Under the pieces are notes generated by a model that saw only the letters and a program-made list of their open reading frames with translations, was not told where the DNA came from and did not search any database. From Strongyloides papillosus (lineage: Eukaryota > Nematoda > Chromadorea > Rhabditida > Strongyloididae): a stretch of DNA of 64,000 nucleotides. Position numbers and translations under genes: made by a program. Positions 1 to 14,080 of this stretch are shown here, piece by piece. The stretch lies in contig SRSI01000001.1 in assembly GCA_005656395.1 (NCBI GenBank), positions 558,001-622,000 of the forward strand, given 5' to 3'. Numbering within the stretch: the first letter of the stretch is position 1; every line of letters starts with the position of its first letter.

Positions 1-3000
1 TAATAAACACCTGGATGATGTAATTGAGGAGGGGATGAAACATATTGAGTTAAGATTTATAAATGTTTCAGATAAACAATGAAGGTGAACTTCTTTTTTA
101 ACAAACTCATCTCTATCTCACCCCCTCCTTCTAATTAAAAACTTTTTTTGCCATCTTTTTTATATGTTATTTCATGATGAAAAGAGGTGACAGAAAGTAT
201 ATTATAATAATAATAGAAAAAAAGGGTAGAAAATTAAAGTATGAAGAATATGATTAATGGGACCATCTTAAGTAATAAGAAATAAGAATATTATTAGAAA
301 AAGTGACAACTTGAGTAAGGATTATCTTTAATAAACTCGAATAATCTCCTCCTCCTTAACAGCATACATTTATACAAATAATAATATAGATACAATATTA
401 CTAGAAAGAATACATCATATATATATTGAGGAAGATGAATTTTATAATAAAATTACTTCTTGATTAAAATTTCAAGAGATGATTGAGAGTTTCTTCTTAA
501 CACATCCACTATCACTAGATATATCATAAAACACCAAAAAAAGAGGAGGGATAAAATTAAGATCCATCTACATATATATACTTATAAATTATATAATTTT
601 ATATTAAAAGAAAAGATAATTGAAAATAAAAAGAAAGTCAATGATATGATATATATGTATAAAATATTAAAATATATATATCTATAAATTCACACTTATA
701 TTAACATTAGATTTAATATTCTTCAAGTTTATATTTGCCTTAACAATGATGTAATATGATAGGATAACTAAAAATTGATACAAAATATTATAAACTTCCT
801 ATGAGTTCTTTGGTAAATGAAAAATGAAAGAATTTTTATATTTATAAAACTTTTTCAAATATAGAATTTATCATTGAAATTTTATATATTAATAAATTAT
901 ATCATAGTTAAAAGTATTGTTTTACAATCTTCCTTTTTGCTGCCATTCTATATTTAAGTTTTTGGTTATAAGTGATAAAATAATCAAACATATGTAAAGT
1001 TAAATAACTCTTTTTAATATTTCTAAAAAAATATTATCATTATAACAACAAAAGGTTTCAAGACAAAAAAATATGTTATCATACATCCCTTCAAATACAT
1101 ATTATATAAATATATAAAATTTTATGATAGATTTATATATATAGGAAGGCAAAAAGTATCAATTTCTCTTGATTACAAAGACCTGAATAAACAAACTTTT
1201 TAATAGTAGTTCAAAATTGGTACTCTCTATCTTTCCTTTATCTTTATTATGTTAGCTCAGCTTTGGGAGGCCAAAATTACAAGTAACTGTTGCAAGATAA
1301 AAAGTTTACGATATCACAAATATTGTGTAAAGATTGTTTACAAAATAATCATTTTTATTAATACTTTTGTGATACTTATAAAACTTTAATAACTCTTTTT
1401 CTTCATCACCTAATAAATAATAAAACCATGGTGAAATGATATACATATATAGATATATTACTAGTAGTAGTATTGATAATAATGTATAAATATAATCAGT
1501 AACTATGCAAACAATTGTAAAACTTATTTTTATTTTAATTTATTAACCGTTATTAAGTTATAAATTAAGATGATCGGTAAACATTTTAACCCATAAATAA
1601 TAACTTTAGAATTAAAAAACAAAAGTTATTTAATCATTATTTAATCTGGTAATTGGTCTGTCTCTTACTTTACCTTTTTTATACTTTTTTTTGATCTCTT
1701 CATTTAATTACTTCATCATCTCCTATTTATATTATCATGTAACAGGGTTAACCACCTGTTTGTTTAACTTGATATACCTCTTTTATCCTTAACTTTAACT
1801 TCTTTAAATCTTAATCTTTTAAAAGGTACATAGGAGGATAATTATAATATTTGGAGATTTCTTATAAACTTCATAACATTAGGGATATGTAATAACAAAT
1901 TAATACTCAATCTTAAATTGTTTTCTATTAATTTACCGAAAAATTTGTAACAGATCAGATAAGAAGAACATATATTAAATGTGTAAAGTAGAAATGACAT
2001 CTTTTCTCTCCAACTCTTTTAAGTGGTAGATATATGCCTATCTAAGGATAACTGTAATTAATTATATATATTTTTCTTTTATGAAAATGTTTCACTCCTA
2101 ATTACTGTCCCTCACCATAAGACATGTTATTTGATAGGAAAATCTACATACAACAGAGGTAAATATAAATATATATGCCGACAAAGTAAGTAGTAATGAA
2201 ATGTTAAAAAAATACATATATTAAAGTTAAAAAAAGATTAAGTCAAATTATTTATTTATTTATTTATTATAATATATATGTAGTTAAATTATACATACCC
2301 TTAAATGACATCTCATAAACTTGTTAGATGGAGTAATGAATTTCTATTACCTTTTTTTAAAAAAATATTATAATAAAATAGTATATATTTAGTACATGTA
2401 AGCCAATTTGTCTTTTTAGATGGCGGTATACATATGCAAATGACTACTTAGGTAATATAATCAAAAAAGCATTTGTAACTATCATCTGTTGACAGATTTG
2501 GAGGTGTCAAATGTGGTTGATAGGTAAATTAATAGGCGAGTAAAAAAAAATGAATCACGAAAAGGTTATTCTCCTTTATTTTTCCTCCTTCAAAACTTTA
2601 ATTATTCTTTTTATTTTTACAGTATATTTTGTTTTAAAAAATGAAATGTTTATGTTGTTTGGGGGAGAATCTTAAATATAAATCTAATAAATTTGAGATG
2701 AGGAAGGTTGAAATTAAATGTTTAAGAAAAAAATAGTTAGATAAAAATGTTATTTGTTATTAGAAAAGTTAAAAAGATTAGATAAATATGGAAAGAGATG
2801 TGTTTTAGGGGAGGAAGTTGGCGCCGAAGGACAGTAGAAATGGGATATGATACTATAAATGAATGAAAAAAAATGAAAAATTAATGAATGGTTTATAAAA
2901 GAATATTGAGGAAGAATAAAGTGATTCAAAAACAACTTATTAAAAGATACTGATAAAAAAGAGATGCACTAATTTTTTCCTATTTAATATGAAATACATT

Positions 3001-6000
3001 TGGTGAAAAAAAACTGAATTGAAGTATGATAAAAATAGGGAAGATAATGGAATACTTTAATGGTGAGGAAATTCTAAAATTGGACAATGAATATATAAAA
3101 TAATGTATATATAATCAATCACTAGAGTTTTAGGACACAAAAAAAAGAAAGTCATATAAAATTCTATTAACAGTGTTGTTAAAGAAGGAAAAGGTTAATA
3201 GATGGAGTGGTAAAAATTTGATATAAAGGAAAAATTATTTTTGTTAGTTAGGAAAGGAGATTACTCAATAAAGAAAGATCTCATTTTTAATTTTAACTTT
3301 TTTATTTTTACTACTTTCCATTTAAGTGAAGAATATTATATGTATAAATTTATAGTTTTTTGTTGTTATTTTCAAGAAATACTAAGACTTCTTTAACTAA
3401 CTCCTGCTTCTTCCTAATATGGTTTTATAAAAATATGAATGGTAATAAGTGTCATATAAAAAAGGATAAAAAAATATAAAATATTATGAATAGGATATGA
3501 AGATAATATCGAAACTTTTGTCATCTTTATCTGTTTGGTAATTTTTTAAATTGTAAATATATGTATATATTTTTTTTCAAATATTGTTAAAATAACATAG
3601 TATAACTTTAGATGTCTTCCAATGTAAATGAAAAAAGGCATTCATTAATAAATTTTTATAATATAATAAAAGTTTATCAAAAACCCATATACATATCATC
3701 ACTAACAGACATCAAAAAGTGGGAGGTTAGTTGTGATGACAAAAAAGTTGTTAGACATTTCTCTTAACTTTCCCATATAATATGCTACAGTATACCATCT
3801 CAGTAAAAGATAATTTCCGCATCATTTACCAAATTTCATATTTACTACCAATCAACATAAACTTAAATTGGATTTCAAGAATTAAGACGCTTTATTTGAA
3901 TATAAAACAACTGCTTTAATAATAAAATTGTGATGAGATATAAAAAAAAGGAAAGTAACTGGTGTATGGGTGATGATGAAGAAATGATAATTTGAAAATG
4001 TACAATATTACTGTTACATCACCATCTTTACATTAATTTTCCACCCCATCAAACTTTTATCCCTCTACCACATTTAATATGTAAAAATATATATTATCTT
4101 CATTAATATACTCTACTTTTATTATTAAAACTATATTTGTAGTTAAAAAAATGGAAGTAAAAATAAATATATTTACAACTACAAATATATTTCATTAATT
4201 TTCTTTACATCCTTGTTTATTCAATAAAAAAATTGTGTACCCTATTAATTTTGTTGTAGTAAAAACTCAAAAAGTAACATTATCTTTTTATATATTTTTT
4301 TTATTATTTATAATTAAGTTACCTAAACATATATGTACATATCCCATCAATGTTACACATCTGTTTTTATTCTCCTATTATAATATCAATTTCTTACCAA
4401 AAAGTAGTTATTAAAAATTCTTTCTAATTTATGTGGGTTTTTAAAAAGATGTAAAATTAAAAAGTGGTAGATATATGTATAAACTAAATTGTTGATGAAA
4501 AGGATATATATGGTAAGGAAAAGGAAAATAGATATAAGTTTAATTAATTCCATAAAAATTAAACAAAGTTTCAGGAGAAGGAGAGAGAGATACATAGATA
4601 AAGTAAGATGGTAAGAAAAGGAGAAAAGAATTAAAAAGGAGAGGTTTAAAAATGTTAAATAAGTATTGTTTAAGATGGTAAGTGTCAATAATGAAGTAAC
4701 CCAAGAGACTTTTTATGATATCTTTAAAGGATAATATGTGTATATGTATTTTTATACTTTATATCAAATGACTATTTTGTGACAGTTTTAATTACCAATA
4801 AATAAAAGAATATAATTATTAGAAAGTGAAAAGTTAGCGGTTCTGATAAAAAGAACAAAAAAAAAGATAATTCTAAAATAAAAGATAAATGAGGTTGATT
4901 ATATTGTATTCCTTGTATTATTGTCAAAATTTAAGGTACATGATATATATCATATGTTGAAGAAGGAAAAAAGGAGTAATAAAAGTATATACTATAATAA
5001 TAGAATAATATTATTTAAAAAGAGAGATGAAAGGGGATACATAAAAGAAGTGATATTTAAAATGGTTTCTCTGTACTATTTGAATAAATAAATCATTAGT
5101 AAAAATTGTTTTCGCTATACCTTTTTATTGTCTTTGAATGATAGAAAAATATTTTTTTGTGAAATAAACTTTTGAAAACGAAGATTTTTCTGGTGTTAAT
5201 TGTAAAGAACATAGTATAAGCATATAATAAAAAAGAATATAAATATTTAAAGATATCTACCTTATGAGGTGAATAAATTTTAAGATAGGGAATAAGAAAA
5301 AAAGTTTATATTTTGTAAGAATAACAGTAAAAAGTGAAGAATGATGAAAATGAGGATATTAAAATATTATATACTGATAGATAGATACATACAAGTACAT
5401 TAAAAAACGTTAAAGATTAAACTTTTTTAGCTTAATAGATAAACATGTATCAAAATACGAGAAGAAGACATGAGTCAATGTCAATAGTTAAAAAGTTAAC
5501 CTGTACCTGGCAAATCACTAAATCATCATTTAATAAATGTTGATTCATATAAAACTTCATGAAGTATAGTTAAATTAATAAAAGAAAAATAATAATGATC
5601 TTAATAAAGTAGAGAGTGAAGAAGATGATTAAACATTTAGATCTATAAAAATAATATTTTTAAGTTTTTATTTTTAATGCCACCCATAATGAAGCTTTGG
5701 AAATTTTTATTTTTTAAAATAATAACAAAATTTTGAGGGTAAGAATAAATATAACTGATATGACATATAACTTATAAAAAAAGTAAGTTTCTACAATAAC
5801 AAATGTTTATTCCCAATAGCCATATAAATACATGATTAAAATTAGTTATGAAATGATAAAAATAAAGGTAAAAGTTAGGTAAAAAAATATATATTAACAT
5901 TTATTGTAAACATAAAAGTTATAAAATTTACCATAAATCATGGTTAATTATATAATGTCTCAGAATAAAAAAGCTGAACTTGGGAGTAACAAAAGCTTTA

Positions 6001-9000
6001 AAATTAGTAAAAGAGTTAGTTTATAAAAAGATAATACCATGTTAATGAAGTATTTTGATTAAAAATAAATTATTTTAATGATATATATTAATAAACATGT
6101 ATATGATATAACAAGGTACAATAATCTTTAAAATAAAAAAATATGACGTTTGAGATTATCATTTATCTACCCTTAATTGTTGTAGCTCATCATAATTTTA
6201 TAGAAAAAAATAGAAAGTTTAGTAATTAACATTTAATTATAAATAATAAGAGTATAACACACTTAAAGTTGAAAATATAGAACATAATATGCAATCTTTG
6301 TCCATTTCATTCAAAATTTATTGGTGACAATAAAAAAGGTTGAATATGTGAGGGGAACTCAAATTTTCATAACACACAAGATATGGACTTTTCCTTACAC
6401 GGAGAAGACAAAGAAAAAAACTGAAAGGATAATAAATTTGAAGTGAGTGTAAATTTATGGTTAGCAATAAATAATCAAGATAAGAAAATTTAATGAAATA
6501 GTTGAGGGTTCAGTTAAGTGATAGATAGATGAAATATAATACCACTTTTGGTAATAAGAAAAAGAACTATCTTATGAATGTGTCCTATAAAAAAATGATC
6601 ATTAATAAATTGTATTTCTTAATGAGAAGATGTACCTTATTTTTAACATTCACAGGACTAATAAACCCTTAAGAAAAAGAAGTATTTATGAGAAGCTAAA
6701 TAAGTACAGAGTGACGACAGAAGAAATTGACTTTGATCACTTATTTTAATTGCTTATAATGTCCATATTAAAATTTTCCCATAAAAAGATTACTTTTACC
6801 TTATAAAAGAATTTAAAATACAATGAAAAGAGAGTTAAAATAAGTATATTCCTCCAAAAGACAATAAATATAACGAACAAGTAACAAAAAAATTATTGCA
6901 ACAATTAGATAAAATAACAATAAAAATCTCAACACTATAATATAAATAATGGCAGATAGTAATGAACATATCTCAATAAAAATAATATTTTTCAAACCAC
7001 AACAATACCTTTAAATGGCACCTGTGACAATAAATTTTTCCTCCTATTGATAAGAATTTGTTATACTCAAAAACTCAACTTATAATACCAATTAAATTTT
7101 TAAATTTTAAAATAATCAATTTAATATGATATTAAAAAGTGATGAATAAAAGATGGCATATATTTTGATAGTGTAATATATAATACATAATAGTAATAAT
7201 ACTAATATTGTTAGAAATAAATCTATAAAAAGATAATAATATATTAATGATTTATATAACAGTTTGTTAACACATATACAAAATGGTAATTTTATTTTGT
7301 TTAATATTATTAATATTAAATATTACAAAATGTTAAATTATTAATTTTTCATACAAATTATATTAACAGTACCTAGGTATAAACATATTTTAAAAAATTA
7401 ATCTAGATATATATTAGAAAAAAACATTTCCACTTTTTAATTATTAATAAAAAGAAAACCTCATTATATATAAACAAATAGGTAAATAATGTATATAATA
7501 AATATATAATTAATAAAAAAGCAACAGTATTTTAAAATAACCAAATAAATGTATATGCAAAGATATATCAGTGTTAAGAAGTTATCAATAAGTCAAACAA
7601 CATTAAAATACTAAATAATGAGTTTTCCAATTTTAAAAAAATATCTTATTAAGATACTTCTCTTTTGTACCTTCCTTTTCGATTTTGAATAACAAAGAGT
7701 CCTCTATCATAGAATCTTTATGAAGAATAGAAAAAAAAGCAACTTATATGCAATTTTCTTTAATACTTTATATTTATGTACATATATATATTAAAATTAG
7801 TATTGATTTTTATTATTTTAAATCATTAATATAATAAATAATTTTTTTACATATTAAAGATTCTTACCCACAAGGTTTAAATTAAAGAGAACTTTGATAT
7901 TATTAGTTGATAAATCAAATAAGGTAATTTCCCTATAACATACACATAATAAACGCTTTCTATAAAAAAATGACTTCAGTAACTTTTATTAAATGATAAT
8001 GAAGTGGTATATATCATAAAATAAAAGAAAGAAAATTTTATTTTATAATCAACTAAATTATTATTTTTTAATATTTTCAAATTGAAAAAAATATAAATGA
8101 TATTGTATACATTGATAGTTTACATGTACCTTGATAAAAACTTTTTTTAACCTTACTAACATAATTCTATTTGACTTTGATAAATTATAAAAAGTAAATA
8201 AAAAAGATGACCATTTAATGTTACTCATTTTTTTGTGCCTCTTAAATAAACATTTTCACAAAACTTCATTCTTATTACTTTTTTTTATGGCATTCTACAC
8301 TAATCAACATATAGAGTTCGGTACTTTTTTATTGTTATGTTATTTGGAGTGACTTATCAAAATTTAAACATGATTCATTATTTAAAGTAAAAAGATTTTC
8401 ATATACTTTTTTCTTAATACTCATATACCAAAAGAATATTTACATAAAATTTACACTTTTTTACTTATAATAAAAAAAATTAAATAATTTCAACTTTTTT
8501 TATGATCAATAATTACTTTTTTGTGGCAATGTTAATTGATAAAAATGATATCTTTATATACAATCTTTACTCCCGCTCCAGTGACCTGGTATTTCTTCTT
8601 ATACTGACAATAAAAATAATAATAAAAATAGGAATAATTGAAGGAATGAAAAATTATTATTTCTTTTGAATTATAAATGTTATTTGATATGGGAGTGAAA
8701 AAGATCTTCCATTTTCTATATAAATACTACCTGATGTCTTGAATTTATTGTTTTAATTTTATAACTATTGTTTTTAATGAGGAAAAATATATAAATGTTG
8801 CTGTTTATGTTAAGTTAATTTTTGTTAGCTAAATAACATTATTCCACATAGGCTGGTGTTGTCACGTTTCCTTTTTATTTTTTAAATTATAAAATTTTAA
8901 TAATTTATTTTGATAAGAATATTAGTTTTTATTTGGAAAATAATGTGCTAGAAGATATATTTACATTAATGTGTTTTTGGTTGTCTTTTAACACCATTTT

Positions 9001-10014
9001 CTTGTACACCTTGTCTTTAGCTTATGATAAATGATAAGTCAAAATTTATTATAGATTTATCATGTATCTCAATTTTAATAACCACTCTTTTTAATTATAA
9101 GTTACAAAACACACATTGACAACATTAAAACTTATATTTTATGATTAAGAACTTTATAACTATCCTTCTCTATTTCAAAGATCTTTAGAAATATCTTAAA
9201 AACTAATTTACCTAAATTTCATTAACATTTTTCTTAAATAAAAAGGTCAAATTAGGATAAATTTACATTATGTTTTTTATAATAATTAGTTAATTAAAAA
9301 TAAAAGGACAAATTGTAACATTAAAATTATTTTAAAAAGATTGATAATAAATTATATTAACTAATAGTTAGTTCTATTTTTAAATTATGTCTATATGTTA
9401 TTTATATAATTTAATTTTCTAAACATTTCTTGTAATTTATAGACTTCTATATCTAGTTAAAATTTGTAATATATTTATTTTTTTGTCTCTCATTGATTAA
9501 TTGTACACCTATGCACATTTTTTTTGAGTATATTTTTTATAAAAAAGTTACTAATGATTTAATGAAATAATATTTCTATCGTATAAGAATCGAACAACTA
9601 ACTGTATTTATAATGAAATGTCCTTAAAATAAAAATTAAATATGATTAATGAGCAAATATATATGTAAGCTAACTTGATTGCGATTTAACACAATTTTTT
9701 TTAAAAAATAACGGTCAGAAAAGGCAAAAAACATTTCCTCCTGATCGCCATTTGTCAATCGTGGACCAAAAAGAGGTCTGTTATGTGTAGATGTGTAATT
9801 GTGTATTAGAGAGACACATTATTCTAAATCTATCCATCCCTCCCTAACAGATGGCAGTAGGAGAATAAAAAAGCTGTATTTTTGTCAATAGAAAGTACTG
9901 AAAATTTAGGATTACATATAATACTACATGATATATAAATTTATCTCCCTCATTCATTTTTTGTCATTTCAGTTTTTTGTATATTGAAAATAGTACATAT
10001 AATTTGTTGGAAGT
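1..10014. other. AT-rich gene-free DNA
   Basis: I see no gene here on either strand. The short open frames are low-complexity, rich in Phe, Leu, Ile, Asn and Lys, and have no recognisable domain, as expected by chance in DNA this AT-rich. The block holds poly-A/poly-T runs, TA-rich tracts and a short TTTA microsatellite near 2250-2269. A less AT-rich stretch at about 9715-9865 is the likely promoter side of the calumenin-like gene that follows. A pyrimidine-rich acceptor TTTCAG ends at 9972 and could accept a spliced leader for that gene. Confidence 0.6.
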
Positions 10015-10988
10015 ATGACTATTATATTCAATAAATTTTCTATCCTTACTATATTACTCCTTTCACTTTGTATTTTTGTCTTTGGAGATAAGGAGCATGT
10101 TAAACATGGCTCTTATTCCGAGAAATTGAGAGATAAAGAACATGGTGAACATTTGGATCATGAAGCAGTCTTAGGTTTGTTTATCTCTTTATTTTCAAAA
10201 TATATGTTTCTTTAGGATCTAAAAAAGAAGCTGAAGAATTTGATGAGTTACCTGAAGCAGAGTCTAAAAAGAGATTACGTGTCCTTGCTGGCAAAATGGA
10301 TGAGAATAAAGATGGTAAAGTTACACTTACTGAATTGGTTGAATGGATTTACAATTCTATGGTCAAACTCGATAATACAGAGGCTGAGGAGAGATTCGCT
10401 GAAATAGATACAAACAAAGATGGTTTCATTACATGGAAGGAATATGCCCACGAAGCATTTGGTACTGAGGAACCAGTTACTGATGCAGATGACAAGAAAT
10501 TATATGATGAGGACAAAAATTACTTTGCTGCTGCTGATTTGAATAAAGATGATAAATTGTCTAAATCCGAGTTTTATGCATTCCAATCACCTGAACATCA
10601 TCCTCATATGCACAAAGTTCTCATCGAACATACAATGGTTGAAAAAGATACAAATAAAGATGGAAAGATTAGTTTGGATGAGTATCTCCAAGATGCACAT
10701 GGATCCGGTGACACTGAATGGTATAAAACTGAGAAGGACCGTTTCGAGAAAGAATACGACAAAAATCACGATGGTATATTAGACGAAGATGAGATTAAGG
10801 CATGGCTCATACCAAGTCTCAGAGATACAGCCAAGACAGAAGCTGAACATCTTATAGAGAAAGCTGACACCAATAAAGATAACCACTTAACATATGATGA
10901 AATTGTTGATGCTCATCAAACATTTGTCGGTAGTGAAGCCACCAATTATGGTGAAGTTCTTAAAGACATTCGTCACGAGGAGTTGTAA
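10015..10988 (+). CDS. calu-1: calumenin/reticulocalbin-like ER calcium-binding protein (CREC family)
   Basis: This is a six-EF-hand protein of the secretory pathway, expected to buffer calcium and help protein folding in the ER. Exons are 10015-10174 and 10216-10988; the 41-nt intron begins GTTTGT and ends TTTAG. The joined protein is 310 aa, the usual CREC size. Residues 1-24 form a hydrophobic signal peptide. EF-hand loops of the DxNxDG type start near residues 82, 118, 161, 198, 235 and 271. The third and sixth loops have D or N at the usual glycine. The protein ends HEEL, an ER-retention signal of the HDEF/HDEL type. A trans-splice-like TTTCAG lies at 9967-9972, about 40 nt before the ATG, and AATAAA at about 11113 fits as polyadenylation signal. 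The family call is firm; the symbol is by analogy with C. elegans. Confidence 0.93.
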
Positions 10989-11532
10989 AATTATTTTTTT
11001 AATAATTTATAAAAAAACTTTACATAGAAGAGTTTTCACTATGATGTTAGTAAAATATTTTTGGTTGCACTTACCCCATTGTTAAGTGATTATAACTTTC
11101 TTTATATTTAAAAATAAAATGAGGAAAAGGAAAAGTTTGTTGGTGCTTATTAGTGCATCTTCAAGTGGAATTAGACAATTTTAAATTCGTAGTTTGATGC
11201 CTCTCATTAATTGTATATATTTATTGAATTAAATTATTTTTAATTTTTTGGTAAAAAGTGAATCATGAAATCATTATTAAAGTTGAAAAAAAGTTTATAC
11301 AAATTATCAATGGTAGAAAGATTAATTTAATATGCACTTTAACTCTATTTTTATGGATAATGTAAAAATAAACGAAATTAATTTAATAAAAACTATTATT
11401 AAATCATAATCAACAAGTTAAGTATATATACAAAAAAATAATCAACAAAAACAATTAGAAAAAATCAATTATAAGTCAAAGAAAAATTTCTAGGTTTATG
11501 AAACAGTAATAACTGAAAAATATATAATTAGA
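10989..11532. other. convergent 3' intergenic region
   Basis: This is the AT-rich space between the ends of two convergent genes, the calumenin-like gene (+) and the NSUN2-like gene (-). It contains 3' UTR-like sequence and a polyadenylation signal near 11113. I see no coding potential. Confidence 0.6.
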
Positions 11533-13596
11533 TTAATTTGCTTCCTCAATCTTACTCTCTTTAGCTTTAATTTCATCTTCTCCATCCTTGTTTTCATCAG
11601 CAAATCTTTTCATACCTTTTTCTCTTCTCTTTGTTGCTCCATCAAATTCCATTTGAGTGGTGTCCTCTCCAAGTAAACGTAGGATATGAATTCTTTCCTC
11701 CTTACAAATAAATGGACTAACAGTTTTCTCTCCACACCATGCACAAATAGGAATTTTAACTCCATCACCAACATCAGCCATTATAACCAAGCTACCTGCT
11801 TTCATATCTCTTATAACTTGTGTACTTTCAAGATCCTCCAAAGGTATATTTGAAACACCATCTTTTCCGTGTAATATTTTTACCAAATCGCTCAATGGAA
11901 CTTCAATAATACGTTTGGTAATAATATTTTTAACCATACGCATACCATCATTCATTAATCTATAACGGCAAACACCAATTTTATCACAACGATTAAACAA
12001 CTTCAATCCACCATTAACAAGTTTAACAATTTTTTCATTTTTTTGGAGGAAACTCTTTAATCTATCATTAACATAGTAAACACCTTTCTTATTAGAATCT
12101 TTAACTGATCTAGTCAATAAATTTGACCACTTAAATTTGGATAAATCAATACCATAACAAGCTGAAATATTTTTCAAATCTTCATCCATATTGTCAATGA
12201 AAATGAATGGATCATCACGGAAACAGAATCGTCTAGATGATTTCATAACTTTTCCTACATTACGACTAACATAAGTTGTATTGCTTCCATCTGTTTTAGC
12301 AATTTTTCTAATGACAGCTATAAAAAATCCACCAGTATTTTGGTGGTGAGGGAAGACACGGAAACTCCTATTCAAATGAAGATTCTTAGATACTTCAGGT
12401 GGTGGTGGGAAATAAGAGGGTTTAAAAGCACTCTTAATCTTTTCTGGTATATCTTCAAAACTTGCAAACTCATTCATATCTTTATCAAAAACTTTCCAAT
12501 TATCAATACCTGGAGATCTTTTGAGTCCAACTAATTGATCACTAACATCAACTAACTCAATTGAACCGTTAAATGTCTGTAAAAGGTATGCCAATACAGC
12601 TTCATCCTCTATTGGATTCAATGAACAGGTTGAGTAAACCATTAATCCACCCTCCTTCAACAGCTCAATACCTCTCCTGGCAATTGAAACTTGTAATTTA
12701 TGTAGAGAAATTGCTTTTAAAGGACTCCAATCTTTCCACATACCTAAATTTTTTCTAAAAGTTCCATCACCAGAACAAATGACATCACAAAGAATTCTAT
12801 CGAAATATAATGGCCCTCCATCGGGACCAATCATCTTAGGCATAATACTAGCATCCTCATTAATAACAACAGTACATGCTGATGGCATACGTTTTAATGT
12901 TTGATGAACCAAAAGGTGACACCTCTGATAATCAGCATCATTAGCAACAACAAGACCCTCTGGGTGGTCTGTCTCAGTGTGAAGTTTCTCAATAATTTGT
13001 TGTGTCTTTGATCCTGGAGCAGCACACATATCAAGGACATCATGATTAGATTTCAAATCCATCAACAATGGTGGTATCATGGAGACTAACTCCTGCCTCG
13101 AGATATGACCAACCTCAGCTTCATTAACAAGAAAGTTATGGAAACTTTTAAGTAGTGGATGAGAACGTACATCATTTCTTGAGACACTCATAGTATAGGT
13201 ATATGGCATCCATTCAACCTCCTTAGGTAGATGATTCTCTGCAACACCATCACTCCGAAGATCCTTAATAAATTGTTGAATACGTTCATTAACTTTATGC
13301 CTTTCTGGTGTACAACTATTTACACGAAAAGCAGTTGGTAAATCGAGTGTTAAAGTATTCATAAATTGATCAAACTCCTCTTTTGGTAATAAATTTTGTT
13401 CCTCATAGTATTTTGTTAGAATTGGATTGTTACGAATGATTGGTTCGTATGCCTCACGAGGTTTATCACCTCGATCTTTTTTTTCTTTTCCATATTTATT
13501 TTTTCCATTCTTTTTTTTGTTTCCAGAATGTTTACCATTGTTTTTTTCATTTAATGTTACCTCAGTGGGATTATCATTGACGGGGGTTGAATCCAT
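11533..13596 (-). CDS. nsun-2: NSUN2-type RNA (cytosine-5)-methyltransferase
   Basis: The protein methylates cytosine C5 in tRNA and other RNAs using S-adenosylmethionine. It is intronless and 687 aa if it starts at 13596. I chose this ATG over one 27 nt upstream because a TTTCTAG acceptor (AG at 13600-13599 on this strand) lies just before it, as for a spliced leader. Residues 188-198 (LDMCAAPGSKT) are the SAM-binding motif I. DVICSGDGT at 271-279 is motif IV with its product-release cysteine. STCSLNP near 322-328 is motif VI with the catalytic cysteine. The C-terminal half matches the NSUN2 PUA-like extension and ends with a charged tail; the N-terminus is Lys/Asn-rich, suiting a nuclear or nucleolar protein. 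Motif IV has Ile where the family usually has Pro. Confidence 0.92.
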   Translation of the reverse strand: MDSTPVNDNPTEVTLNEKNNGKHSGNKKKNGKNKYGKEKKDRGDKPREAYEPIIRNNPILTKYYEEQNLLPKEEFDQFMNTLTLDLPTAFRVNSCTPERHKVNERIQQFIKDLRSDGVAENHLPKEVEWMPYTYTMSVSRNDVRSHPLLKSFHNFLVNEAEVGHISRQELVSMIPPLLMDLKSNHDVLDMCAAPGSKTQQIIEKLHTETDHPEGLVVANDADYQRCHLLVHQTLKRMPSACTVVINEDASIMPKMIGPDGGPLYFDRILCDVICSGDGTFRKNLGMWKDWSPLKAISLHKLQVSIARRGIELLKEGGLMVYSTCSLNPIEDEAVLAYLLQTFNGSIELVDVSDQLVGLKRSPGIDNWKVFDKDMNEFASFEDIPEKIKSAFKPSYFPPPPEVSKNLHLNRSFRVFPHHQNTGGFFIAVIRKIAKTDGSNTTYVSRNVGKVMKSSRRFCFRDDPFIFIDNMDEDLKNISACYGIDLSKFKWSNLLTRSVKDSNKKGVYYVNDRLKSFLQKNEKIVKLVNGGLKLFNRCDKIGVCRYRLMNDGMRMVKNIITKRIIEVPLSDLVKILHGKDGVSNIPLEDLESTQVIRDMKAGSLVIMADVGDGVKIPICAWCGEKTVSPFICKEERIHILRLLGEDTTQMEFDGATKRREKGMKRFADENKDGEDEIKAKESKIEEAN

Positions 13597-14080
13597 TTCT
13601 AGAAAGGAAAAGTGATAAATCAAAATAGTTAATGATAAAGGGAAAATTCAGACGTGTATCAAGATGTTAAATGGAATAAAAAGAAAATAGTTTAAATTTA
13701 AATTGTGGGAGGATATGTCTTTCTGTTTATGTCTTGTGTGGAAGAATTCAAAACTGTAGAATCTTATTTTGATCTTACTTATCGAAAAGAGTCTAAAGTT
13801 ATAAGTTAACAAGAGAATATAAAATTCACATATGATAAAGGAGAATTAGGTTTCTGTGAGTTATCTAAGGTGCTCTTTGATAAGGAATGTGGAGAGATCC
13901 ACAGAAAGTTTTACAATTATAATTTCTTGTATCCAGAATATTTGTAATCTAAACACACTTTTTATCACCGTTTATAAAATATAATACCATTTTATTAAAA
14001 TTCGTAAATAATAAATAATAATTACTTAAAATAAACTTAGTGAAAGAAATAGAATACTATAATGAAAGAAAACAATAATA
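13597..14080. other. intergenic region with a possible coding remnant
   Basis: This spacer lies between the NSUN2-like start and the F-box gene end. It holds the upstream trans-splice acceptor of the NSUN2-like gene (near 13600) and a plus-strand frame at 13729-13947, listed separately, that looks protein-like but has one stop. The rest is AT-rich. Confidence 0.5.
13729..13947 (+). pseudogene. possible decayed small coding fragment
   Basis: One frame runs from an ATG at 13729 to a TAA at 13945-13947, interrupted only by a TAA at 13807-13809. The predicted residues have a balanced, protein-like composition (Tyr, Phe, Asp, Glu, Lys, Cys, His) unlike the Phe/Ile/Asn-rich chance frames elsewhere. 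The stretch after the stop is 45 codons long. Local base composition is also less AT-rich than typical spacer. I do not recognise a family. It could be a gene fragment, a pseudogene or chance. Confidence 0.3.

Noticed and set aside
4386..4688. 100-codon minus-strand frame
   Set aside because: Composition is Leu/Phe/Ile/Tyr only, from AT-rich DNA, with no domain or splice context.
9585..9600. Reverse-strand tRNA-like GTTCGATTC
   Set aside because: No T stem pairing or other tRNA arms can be drawn in the neighbourhood.
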